From assembly GCA_038245795.1 (NCBI GenBank), contig JBBRSC010000140.1:1-8729 (forward strand): a DNA stretch of 8,729 bases, read 5' to 3'. Below the pieces are notes generated by a model. It was not told the DNA's origin and searched no databases. It saw nothing but the letters and a program-made list of their open reading frames with translations. Source of the stretch: JBBRSC01 sp038245795 (GTDB lineage Bacteria; Actinomycetota; Acidimicrobiia; Acidimicrobiales; Microtrichaceae). Of the stretch, positions 1 to 5,997 are shown one piece after another. Both the position numbers and the translations under genes were made by a program. The first letter of the stretch is position 1; each line of letters opens with the position of its first letter.

Positions 1-33
1 CGAGGGGAACATTCTCGGCTCGATGGCCCCTCG
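1..33. repeat. Inverted repeat, possible transcription terminator
   Basis: Perfect 7-bp arms CGAGGGG (1-7) and CCCCTCG (27-33) flank a 19-nt loop. The repeat lies about 60 bp beyond the stop codon of the minus-strand membrane gene, so it could end that transcript. There is no T-tract, the loop is long, and the element touches the window edge, so its full extent is unknown. Positions 34-94 hold nothing else I can recognise. Confidence 0.25.
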
Positions 34-94
34 GATTGAAGGAGACCTCACACTAGTTTTCGCTTGCATTCAATCGGCCAACCAATGTCGGGAC

Positions 95-1621
95 TCAGTT
101 GCGGGCATCGGCCACAATCACCACCAGCGGCTCAGAATTCGCGATGCCGACAACCTCCCAACCGCCGCGCCCTGTCACGGTCCGGAACCAATCAACGCAT
201 TCCACCTGGGAGATGTCCGCACACATCAGCTTGATGGGCTGGCCCGCCCTCACGAGCGAGTCGACCTCGGCGTTGACCTCGTCTCTCATCTCCACGCCTC
301 GGAGGGCGATTCCGAACACGTCGCGGCCCGACTCCTCGATCGCCAGAACGGATGGCCAGACCGACATGAAGCTCCCTCCGAAAAAGCGGACATCGTTGTT
401 CTCGGCGTAGTCGATCTGGCCCTGTACCCGAGCGACTGAGGGGTAGTCGCTAAGTGGCGTCCACATCACGAAGGTCGCACCGAGCGCCACCGCCAACGGA
501 GCCGCATAGACAACCCCCAGAATTTTATCCAGCCGAGGAACCCATGAGCGTGCCAGCTCGAACGCAGAGGTGACCCCGATGAGAAGCAGCGCCAGCACGG
601 CCAAGTAAACGGGCACGAAATACCTGAAGTGATATCCGTTCATCCGGACCCAGGCAATCAACCCGAAGAGCCCTGTCCAGCACATAGCGAATGGTGGAAG
701 CAGCAGCACGAGGAGGCGCGCCGTGTTCGAGAGCCGCTTCCAGTTCAGGGCGATCGCGACGCCGCTCAGGAGGAGTGCTGCGACGAGGGACCGCTGGTGG
801 AACTCGACCCACAGGTGGGACCACACCGTCTTCCATTTCTCGAGCGCGCCATCGGCTTCAATCTTTGTGTAGAACTCGGCCGACGTTTGCGTCCCGAATG
901 ACTTCGAAGCGAGTACCGACGCGACTACGGCAACAGCGTTCGAGAGTACATAGGCCGGCACCGACCGGAGCTTCCCGTATGCGATCGCTACCGGGACGAC
1001 GAGCCCGGCGAACAGGATGGTTGCCGGGTTGACGAGCAGTGCGACGATCATGACCGGAACGCCGAGCAGCTGCATGACCAGCGACGATCGGTTGAAAAGC
1101 AACCAGCTCGCCAGCAGATAGGCAAAGAGCGAGGTCCCGTACGGCTGCTCGTACCCGAAGGTGTAGGGCACCACGGCCTGGGTGACGAGAAGGAAGATCC
1201 CGACCGCGCAGAGCGTTGCCGCCGGGAGCAGGAACTGGTTGCGATCGTCGTCCGCTTGTCCGAACGCCGCCCGCTGTACGAAGACCAAGAGCCCGAAGAA
1301 TGACGCGCCCGTGATGAACATTTGGACGTAGGCGTTGGCGAAAGGGTCTCGGACTACGTACGACAGGGCAGGTACAAGGTTCGCCAGACGATTCTGATCC
1401 CAGAAGAAGAACGTGAGCTTCTGGGTGGCCATCACCGGTGACAACAGGAGATCGCCGTTGGCGAGGTCAGTCGCCGCGTAGGGAATACAGAACAGCGCAG
1501 CCACAATCGCTATGAGTACCAACCAGAGAATCCGCACCCGTCGCTGACCGCGGCTGATCGCTTGGCTCGACTCGGTGAATTGCCCTTGTGCTTCCATCAT
1601 CGCCGTGTCTGGCACTGCCAT
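95..1621 (-). CDS. Polytopic membrane protein of unknown function
   Basis: A 508-residue integral membrane protein that I cannot assign to a family with confidence. After a charged N-terminus (residues 1-29), hydrophobic segments lie at about 31-50, 98-118, 130-152, 163-178, 182-215 (probably two), 223-240, 276-294, 301-326, 334-354 and 366-386. A soluble region of about 120 residues (390-508) follows. Ten or so helices plus a C-terminal soluble domain is the shape of GT-C-type glycosyltransferases and related envelope proteins, but I see no diagnostic catalytic motif in the first loop, which contains an acidic stretch TDLANGD at 51-57. The ATG at 1621 is preferred because a -10-like TACAGT lies just upstream and because residues encoded further upstream are hydrophilic, arginine-rich and overlap the divergent pirin gene. 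ATGs at 1600 or 1597 are alternatives. Base composition looks less GC-rich than its neighbours, by eye only. The gene is certain; the function is unknown. Confidence 0.8.
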   Translation of the reverse strand: MAVPDTAMMEAQGQFTESSQAISRGQRRVRILWLVLIAIVAALFCIPYAATDLANGDLLLSPVMATQKLTFFFWDQNRLANLVPALSYVVRDPFANAYVQMFITGASFFGLLVFVQRAAFGQADDDRNQFLLPAATLCAVGIFLLVTQAVVPYTFGYEQPYGTSLFAYLLASWLLFNRSSLVMQLLGVPVMIVALLVNPATILFAGLVVPVAIAYGKLRSVPAYVLSNAVAVVASVLASKSFGTQTSAEFYTKIEADGALEKWKTVWSHLWVEFHQRSLVAALLLSGVAIALNWKRLSNTARLLVLLLPPFAMCWTGLFGLIAWVRMNGYHFRYFVPVYLAVLALLLIGVTSAFELARSWVPRLDKILGVVYAAPLAVALGATFVMWTPLSDYPSVARVQGQIDYAENNDVRFFGGSFMSVWPSVLAIEESGRDVFGIALRGVEMRDEVNAEVDSLVRAGQPIKLMCADISQVECVDWFRTVTGRGGWEVVGIANSEPLVVIVADARN

Positions 1622-1628
1622 GTCGACG

Positions 1629-1634
1629 ACTGTA
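1629..1634 (-). promoter_or_regulatory. -10 box of membrane protein gene (near-leaderless)
   Basis: On the minus strand TACAGT (1634 to 1629) fits the TANNNT -10 pattern and ends 7 nt before the ATG at 1621. The mRNA should therefore begin at or within a base or two of the start codon. No convincing -35 and no Shine-Dalgarno sequence are present. Confidence 0.45.
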
Positions 1635-1650
1635 GTTACTCGTGCCGGTT

Positions 1651-1656
1651 TACGAT
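1651..1656 (+). promoter_or_regulatory. -10 box of pirin gene (leaderless)
   Basis: TACGAT ends 6 nt before the ATG at 1663, which places +1 on the A of the start codon. There is no Shine-Dalgarno sequence. The box supports 1663 over the in-frame GTG at 1642, which would lie upstream of the promoter. No good -35 is visible. Confidence 0.55.
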
Positions 1657-1662
1657 TTCCCC

Positions 1663-2688
1663 ATGGCATCTGTGATCGTCCGTTCGTTCCCACTCGGCAT
1701 GCCGTGGGCGACGTTCGATCCGTTCCTGTTTTGCGTGCACCATCGAGACGCCTACCCCGTCGGAAATGGGGCGCTCGGCCCAGCTGCGTCACTCGAGGGT
1801 CGAAACATCGGCATGGACTTCGAGGGCCTCGACGACTGGCGGATGTACCACGGTGATCGCATCCCCGGATTCCCGGGACATCCCCATCGAGGATTCGAGA
1901 CCATCACGTGGGTGAGGACCGGCTACATCGACCACTCGGACTCACTCGGTGCCAGCGCCCGCTTCGGCGGCGGCGATCTGCAATGGCTCACAGCGGGCAA
2001 GGGCATCGTGCATTCGGAGATGTTTCCGCTACTCCACGACGATCGCGACAACCCGTTGGAACTGTTCCAGATCTGGTTGAACCTACCGTCGACCGACAAG
2101 CTCGCCGAACCCCATTTTTCGATGCTGTGGAATGAGGACATCCCGCGGATTCACCACACCGACGACGCCGGTCGGGCCGCCAACGTCACCGTTCTTGCCG
2201 GCACACTCGACGCCGTGGCTGCTCCGGCCCCACCCCCGAACTCTTGGGCGGCCACCCCAGCCAACGATGTCGGCCTGTGGCACGTCGAGCTCGAGTCCGG
2301 TGCATCGTGGACCCTGCCAGCGGCTGCCGGGAGCGAAACCACCCGCGCTATCTACGTGTTCGACGGCCCGACGATCGCCCTCGATGGCACACTCCTGGGC
2401 GATGGATACGGTGCCGTTGTGCGCTGCGATAGCGACGTCGCCTTGTCCGCTCCCGAGGGAGCAGTGAGCTGTCTGATCATGCAGGCTCGGCCAATCGGCG
2501 AACCCGTCGCGCAGTACGGGCCATTCGTGATGAACACCCAGGATGAACTCCGGCAGGCGTTCGACGACTATCGATCCACTGGTTTCGGTGGTTGGCCGTG
2601 GCCGGACGACGACCCGACCCATGGTCACGAAGAAGAGCGCTTCGCATTGCATCCGGACGGCCGTCGGCTCACTCCTCCGTCGATCTAG
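1663..2688 (+). CDS. Pirin family protein (bicupin, metal-binding)
   Basis: A 341-residue pirin-family protein, a little longer than typical bacterial pirins of about 230-300. The N-terminal cupin carries the family signature FPGHPHRGFETITW (70-83) and the second block WLTAGKGIVHSEM (108-120). The four metal ligands expected from pirin structures are present: H73, H75, H117 and E119. The C-terminal half (about 180-300) fits the second, metal-poor cupin. Known pirins are cytoplasmic Fe-binding proteins; some have quercetin dioxygenase activity and others act as redox-linked cofactors, so the exact role here cannot be read from sequence. ATG 1663 is chosen because of the leaderless -10 box at 1651-1656; a GTG at 1642 would add seven residues. 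The gene is divergent from the membrane gene, and the next plus-strand gene begins only 25 bp downstream, so co-transcription is possible. Confidence 0.93.
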   Translation: MASVIVRSFPLGMPWATFDPFLFCVHHRDAYPVGNGALGPAASLEGRNIGMDFEGLDDWRMYHGDRIPGFPGHPHRGFETITWVRTGYIDHSDSLGASARFGGGDLQWLTAGKGIVHSEMFPLLHDDRDNPLELFQIWLNLPSTDKLAEPHFSMLWNEDIPRIHHTDDAGRAANVTVLAGTLDAVAAPAPPPNSWAATPANDVGLWHVELESGASWTLPAAAGSETTRAIYVFDGPTIALDGTLLGDGYGAVVRCDSDVALSAPEGAVSCLIMQARPIGEPVAQYGPFVMNTQDELRQAFDDYRSTGFGGWPWPDDDPTHGHEEERFALHPDGRRLTPPSI

Positions 2689-2703
2689 GCCGTTCATGTT
2701 GCA

Positions 2704-2716
2704 CACTCAGTGAGTG
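2704..2716. repeat. 13-bp palindrome over the start of the PH-domain gene
   Basis: CACTCAGTGAGTG is a perfect 6-1-6 palindrome whose last three bases are the GTG start codon at 2714. It could be an operator or mRNA hairpin controlling this gene, or chance. No second copy was noticed in the window. Confidence 0.3.
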
Positions 2717-3277
2717 GAACCGTCTGACATCACCGCCGCTCTCGGGCCGGAGCTCGCACGAGACGAGGAACTCCTGTGGTCCGGGCAACCCCGACAGGGT
2801 GTCAGGCTGCGAGCGACCGACATCTTCATGATCCCGTTTTCGATCTTGTGGGGAGGTTTCGCAATCTTCTGGACGGTGGCCGTCACACGCTCCGATGGTT
2901 GGGTCGGGCTCCTCGGGCTGCCCTTCCTGATCATTGGGCTCTTTGGGATCTTCGGACGCTTCTACTGGGACTCCGCAACTCGTAGACGCACCGTCTACGG
3001 CGTCACCAGCCAGCGGCTCATCATCATTCGACGAGGGCGTCGACTGGCGATGTCGTCGACCAATCTGGATCAGCTGGGATCACTCGAACTGAAGGAACGT
3101 TCACACGGTCGAGCCACGATCCTGTTTGGGCCCATCACCATCACGCCCTTGGGAAGCCAACCTGGCCTGTCCTTCTCGCAACGCTCGCAGGCCCAGCGTC
3201 CTCAGTTCGACAGTATCGAAGACGGCCGCCGGGTCTTCGAGCTCATCAGGGACGCCGCCAGCCAGCGCACCGAGTAG
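2714..3277 (+). CDS. Two-TM protein resembling bacterial PH-domain family
   Basis: A 187-residue protein. The N-terminus has the short motif EELLWSGQPRQG (18-29), common at the start of bacterial PH-domain-like membrane proteins. Two hydrophobic helices follow at about 36-57 and 63-83, joined by a short loop. The C-terminal region (about 88-183), with YGVTSQRLIII (95-105) and alternating hydrophobic strands, fits the small beta-barrel of bacterial PH domains, predicted to be cytoplasmic. No catalytic residues are evident and the biological role is unknown. The GTG at 2714 is the only reasonable start: an in-frame stop (TGA, 2711-2713) lies immediately before it. CACACT (2702-2707) sits at the 6-nt distance expected of a leaderless -10 box, but its first base is not T. 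The gene may instead be read from the pirin promoter 25 bp upstream. It ends at a GC-rich hairpin just before the mod operator. Confidence 0.8.
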   Translation: MEPSDITAALGPELARDEELLWSGQPRQGVRLRATDIFMIPFSILWGGFAIFWTVAVTRSDGWVGLLGLPFLIIGLFGIFGRFYWDSATRRRTVYGVTSQRLIIIRRGRRLAMSSTNLDQLGSLELKERSHGRATILFGPITITPLGSQPGLSFSQRSQAQRPQFDSIEDGRRVFELIRDAASQRTE

Positions 3278-3294
3278 TCGGGACAACACCCGAC
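3277..3294 (+). terminator. GC-rich hairpin after PH-domain gene
   Basis: GTCGGG (3277-3282) and CCCGAC (3289-3294) are perfect 6-bp arms around a 6-nt loop, starting at the last base of the stop codon. There is no U-tract, which is common for actinobacterial hairpins. Its place between the PH-domain gene and the modB promoter suits a terminator insulating modBC. Confidence 0.4.
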
Positions 3295-3307
3295 CTCCAA
3301 CGAGCGA

Positions 3308-3327
3308 GATAGTCACTCGCTGACTAG
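3308..3327 (+). promoter_or_regulatory. Operator 1 of the mod locus (TAGTCA-N5-TGACTA)
   Basis: The core TAGTCACTCGCTGACTA (3310-3326) is a perfect 6-bp inverted repeat with a 5-bp spacer. It occupies the region between where the -35 and -10 of modB should be, and its last two bases are the first two of the -10 box. A repressor bound here would block RNA polymerase. In one orientation this 20-bp stretch matches the modA element at 6008-6027 at 18 of 20 positions; the mismatches are two spacer bases. It does not resemble the E. coli ModE box that I know of. Half-turn spacing implies a dimeric helix-turn-helix protein, possibly the PadR-like product encoded at 5998-6561. Confidence 0.8.
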
Positions 3328-3330
3328 CCT
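3325..3330 (+). promoter_or_regulatory. -10 box of modBC (leaderless)
   Basis: TAGCCT fits TANNNT and ends exactly 6 nt before the GTG at 3337, so the modB mRNA is predicted to begin at the start codon. There is no Shine-Dalgarno sequence. The first two bases overlap the operator palindrome. The -35 region is weak. Confidence 0.6.
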
Positions 3331-3336
3331 TCTGAC

Positions 3337-4143
3337 GTGACCGTCGAACGCGAGCGACCCCCCGCGATTGTCGTGATCCTCGCCGCCATCGCCGTCATCT
3401 TCTTCGCCGCTCCGTTGACCGCACTCGCCATCAGGGCCCCATGGTCATCGGCATGGGAGCTTCTCTCGAGCCCTGAGGTCCGCACCGCCCTCCGCCTCTC
3501 CCTCGTGTGTTCACTTGCCGCCACGGTCCTGGCGGTCGTCTTCGGGACGCCGCTCGCATGGGTACTCGCCCGCGTCGAGTTCCCCGGAAGTCGAGTCGTG
3601 AGAACGCTCACGACCCTGTCGATGGTGCTCCCGCCGGTGGTGAGCGGTGTGGCACTCCTCCTGGCGTTCGGACGAAACGGGATCATCGGTCGATCGCTCG
3701 ACGACTGGTTCGGCATCCAGCTCCCCTTCAGCACCGCCGGCGTGATCCTGGCTGAGACCTTTGTGGCGATGCCGTTCCTGGTGATCACGTTGGAGGGAGC
3801 GTTCCGCACAGCAGACCGCCGCCTCGAGGAAGCCGCGTTCACTCTCGGTGCCAGCCGCTGGATCACGTTCCGACGGGTGACGCTCCCGGCTATCGCGCCG
3901 TCGATGGCTGCCGGTGCGGTCCTCGCATGGGCACGAGCGCTCGGCGAGTTCGGAGCGACCATCACATTCGCGGGGAACTACCCCGGGCGCACCCAGACCA
4001 TCCCACTCGCTGTATACCTGGCGCTGGAGACCAACCCCGATGCCGCAATCATGCTCAGCCTGATCCTGGTCGTCATCTCCTTCGGCGTCATTTTCGGATT
4101 GCGATCGCGCTGGCTCGGCGCCTTGACGGGTGGAATCTCGTGA
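3337..4143 (+). CDS. modB: Molybdate ABC transporter permease ModB
   Basis: The 268-residue inner-membrane channel subunit of the molybdate (possibly also tungstate) importer; a homodimer should pair with ModA outside and ModC inside. Hydrophobic helices are visible at about 10-32, 52-72, 89-111, 132-154, 185-205 and 236-256, the usual topology of the family. The ModC-contacting EAA loop is EEAAFTLGASRWITFRRVTLP (164-184). The ModB-type stretch ALGEFGATITFAGN lies at 201-214 and is followed by the typical TQTIPLAVY at 219-227. The length is normal for ModB. Start GTG 3337 is supported by the exactly spaced -10 box; it has no Shine-Dalgarno sequence. The stop codon overlaps the modC start (GTGA), so translation of the two is probably coupled. 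Expression is probably controlled by the palindromic operator at 3308-3327. modA, normally first in such operons, is missing upstream and lies convergent downstream. Confidence 0.95.
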   Translation: MTVERERPPAIVVILAAIAVIFFAAPLTALAIRAPWSSAWELLSSPEVRTALRLSLVCSLAATVLAVVFGTPLAWVLARVEFPGSRVVRTLTTLSMVLPPVVSGVALLLAFGRNGIIGRSLDDWFGIQLPFSTAGVILAETFVAMPFLVITLEGAFRTADRRLEEAAFTLGASRWITFRRVTLPAIAPSMAAGAVLAWARALGEFGATITFAGNYPGRTQTIPLAVYLALETNPDAAIMLSLILVVISFGVIFGLRSRWLGALTGGIS

Positions 4144-5192
4144 CGCTCTTGGCGCACCTCGCCGTAGTCAGAGGATCGTTGGATCTCCGCGTGGAACTCG
4201 ACGCACGCCGTGGCGAAACGATCGCCATCCTCGGCCCCAACGGCGCCGGAAAGTCCACGCTGTTGCGGTGCCTCGCCGGGCTGGAGCGCATCGACTCAGG
4301 ACGACTCGAACTCGACGGCACGGTCCTCGATGACCCGGCCGCCCGCATCTTCATCGAGCCCCGACATCGCCACATCGGCGTCGTGTTCCAGGATGACCTG
4401 CTGTTCCCAACGCTGACGGTCCTCGAGAACGTTGCCTTCGGATTGCGCTCTCGGGGCGCCACCAAGTCCGATGCTCGAACGAGAGCTGCATCGATGTTGG
4501 AACGACTCAACCTGTCGACGCTCGCCGCGGCTCGACCCGCAGCGCTGTCGGGCGGCCAATCCCAACAGGTGGCTCTCGCTCGTGCGCTGGTGACCGAACC
4601 GTCGTTGATGTTGCTGGACGAACCATTGGCGGCACTCGACGTCACGACGAAGGTGGAGATCCGGCGCGCCGTGCGGGAGCAGCTCCAGGCCGTCGATGGC
4701 ACTCGCATCCTGGTGACCCACGATCCGGTTGATGCGTTCGCGCTCGCTGAGCGAGTCGTGATCCTCGAGGACGGACTGATCAGTCAATCGGGCGTCCTGG
4801 CTGACGTCGCAGCGCAGCCGAGAACGCGCTACGTCGCTGATCTCATCGGCGTGAACCTCTTCGAGGGTCGCGCCACCGATCAGTCCGTTGAGCTGACCGA
4901 CGGGCGCCGCATCGTGAGCGCCTCAGCGACTACCGGTGAGGTCTTCGTATTGGTGCACCCACGGTCGGTGGCGCTGCATCGCTCGCGACCCGAAGGCAGC
5001 CCGAGAAACGTGTGGGAGGGGACCGTTGTTGACGTCGACCTGGAGCGGGACCGTGCTCGTGTTCGCGTTGATGGCCCGATTGCGCTCACCGCCGAGATCA
5101 CCGCGATCGCGGCGACGCAGCTGGCGGCACGACCGGGTGAACAGATCTGGTTGAGCGTGAAGGCGACCGAAGTGGAGACCTACCCGCGATGA
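4140..5192 (+). CDS. modC: Molybdate ABC transporter ATP-binding protein ModC
   Basis: A 350-residue cytoplasmic ATPase that powers ModB, close to the usual ModC length of about 350. Visible motifs are Walker A GPNGAGKST (32-40), Q-loop VVFQDD (Q84), ABC signature LSGGQ (136-140), Walker B LMLLDEP (156-162, catalytic E161), D-loop ALD (165-167) and switch histidine H194. The C-terminal part from about 288 fits a TOBE/MOP oxyanion-binding domain, ending with the family-like LSVKATEVE. In ModC this domain can bind molybdate and regulate transport. The GTG at 4140 overlaps the modB stop by 4 bp and starts just before the first conserved strand; upstream in-frame codons lie inside modB and are not expected to be used. 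The gene ends 5 bp from the stop of convergent modA, so the two transcripts must overlap or stop very sharply. Confidence 0.95.
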   Translation: MTLLAHLAVVRGSLDLRVELDARRGETIAILGPNGAGKSTLLRCLAGLERIDSGRLELDGTVLDDPAARIFIEPRHRHIGVVFQDDLLFPTLTVLENVAFGLRSRGATKSDARTRAASMLERLNLSTLAAARPAALSGGQSQQVALARALVTEPSLMLLDEPLAALDVTTKVEIRRAVREQLQAVDGTRILVTHDPVDAFALAERVVILEDGLISQSGVLADVAAQPRTRYVADLIGVNLFEGRATDQSVELTDGRRIVSASATTGEVFVLVHPRSVALHRSRPEGSPRNVWEGTVVDVDLERDRARVRVDGPIALTAEITAIAATQLAARPGEQIWLSVKATEVETYPR

Positions 5193-5197
5193 GCCAT

Positions 5198-5986
5198 TCA
5201 GGGAGCGGTGAAGCCTCGATTGCCAAGGATCTTCTGCCCATCAGCCGAGCTGACGAATGCCGCGAAGGCGCTCGCCGCCGCCTTGTTCGGTGCGCCGGTC
5301 GCAATAGCCAGCGGGTACGACGCCACGGCGTTCTGCTCGGCTGGAATCACCACACCGACCGCCTTCGGTCCCGCTGCCAGTACGTCGGTGACGTACACGA
5401 TTCCAGCGTCGACCTCGCCAAGCGTCACCTTCGTCACGACACCCTTGACGTTCTCCTCGAGTGTCACCGGGGTGACGGTCAGACCGGCCGTTACGAGGAT
5501 CTGTTTCGCGAACTTGCCGCATGGAACCTGCTCGGAGCACAGGGCAACCTTCACCGACGGCTTTGCCAGATCCGCCAGCGAAGCGATGCCTGCCGGATTG
5601 CTGGGCGGGACCATGATCTCGAGTCGGTTCTTGGCGAAGATCGTCGGGTCGCCCACCAACGTTGCGTCGGTCAGCTTCTGCAGATTTGCGGTGTCGGCGG
5701 TGGCAACCAGATCAACCGGTGCGCCATCCTGGACCTGCTTGACCAACGCCGACGATGCTCCGAAGTTCATGGTCACCTTCACCGCCGGATGCGCCTTCTC
5801 GAAGGCCGCAATGATCTCTCCGAACGACTCAGTCAGAGACGAGGCGGCGAACACGGTGAGAGCGCCGGACAAGCTGTCGGACGCCGAGATCGCAGGAGCC
5901 GTGGTCGACGTGTCCTTGCCGCACGAGGTGGCCGCCAATGCGATCATCAGGACCGCCACAACTCTTGGTGCTACGGCACGCTTCAT
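5198..5986 (-). CDS. modA: Molybdate-binding lipoprotein ModA
   Basis: A 262-residue extracytoplasmic binding protein delivering molybdate to ModBC. The N-terminus is a lipoprotein signal: KR near the start, a hydrophobic core (about 8-19), and AATSC with lipidation expected at C22. A threonine/serine-rich linker follows. Family hallmarks are TVFAASSLTESF (44-55) and NFGASSALVKQ (74-84), whose serines correspond to oxyanion ligands in known ModA structures, and the hinge motif VDAGIVYVTD (192-201) with the conserved Asp and Tyr. C150 and C156 (LCSEQVPCG) are a likely disulfide. Start ATG 5986 is supported by GGGAGA (5997-5992) at a good Shine-Dalgarno distance and by the signal peptide. The gene is convergent with modC (5-bp gap) and divergent from the PadR-family gene (11 bp). 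Its promoter region carries the palindrome at 6008-6027. Specificity for molybdate over tungstate cannot be decided. Confidence 0.95.
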   Translation of the reverse strand: MKRAVAPRVVAVLMIALAATSCGKDTSTTAPAISASDSLSGALTVFAASSLTESFGEIIAAFEKAHPAVKVTMNFGASSALVKQVQDGAPVDLVATADTANLQKLTDATLVGDPTIFAKNRLEIMVPPSNPAGIASLADLAKPSVKVALCSEQVPCGKFAKQILVTAGLTVTPVTLEENVKGVVTKVTLGEVDAGIVYVTDVLAAGPKAVGVVIPAEQNAVASYPLAIATGAPNKAAASAFAAFVSSADGQKILGNRGFTAP

Positions 5987-5997
5987 GAGGTTCTCCC

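Noticed and set aside
1633..1642. TAGTTACTCG between the membrane and pirin genes, similar to half of operator 1
   Set aside because: One arm is imperfect (TAGTTA) and the second arm is absent, so it is not a supported operator copy.
1642..1662. In-frame GTG start adding seven residues to pirin
   Set aside because: It lies upstream of the TACGAT -10 box placed exactly for ATG 1663, has no Shine-Dalgarno sequence, and adds residues before the usual family N-terminus.
1622..1792. Upstream extension of the membrane protein to an ATG at 1792
   Set aside because: The extra 57 residues are arginine-rich and hydrophilic and are the antisense of the well-supported pirin coding start.
2696..2713. 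Five-codon mini-ORF (ATG to TGA) ending directly before GTG 2714
   Set aside because: It encodes only MLHTQ, has no Shine-Dalgarno sequence and no regulatory codon run; the adjacency is probably coincidental.
3927..4139. Upstream extension of modC
   Set aside because: It runs inside modB in another frame and has no ABC-family features; GTG 4140 gives normal ModC length and a coupled GTGA overlap.
4165..4170. Third TAGTCA half-site near the start of modC
   Set aside because: There is no TGACTA partner 5 bp away and it is inside coding sequence with no promoter; most likely chance.
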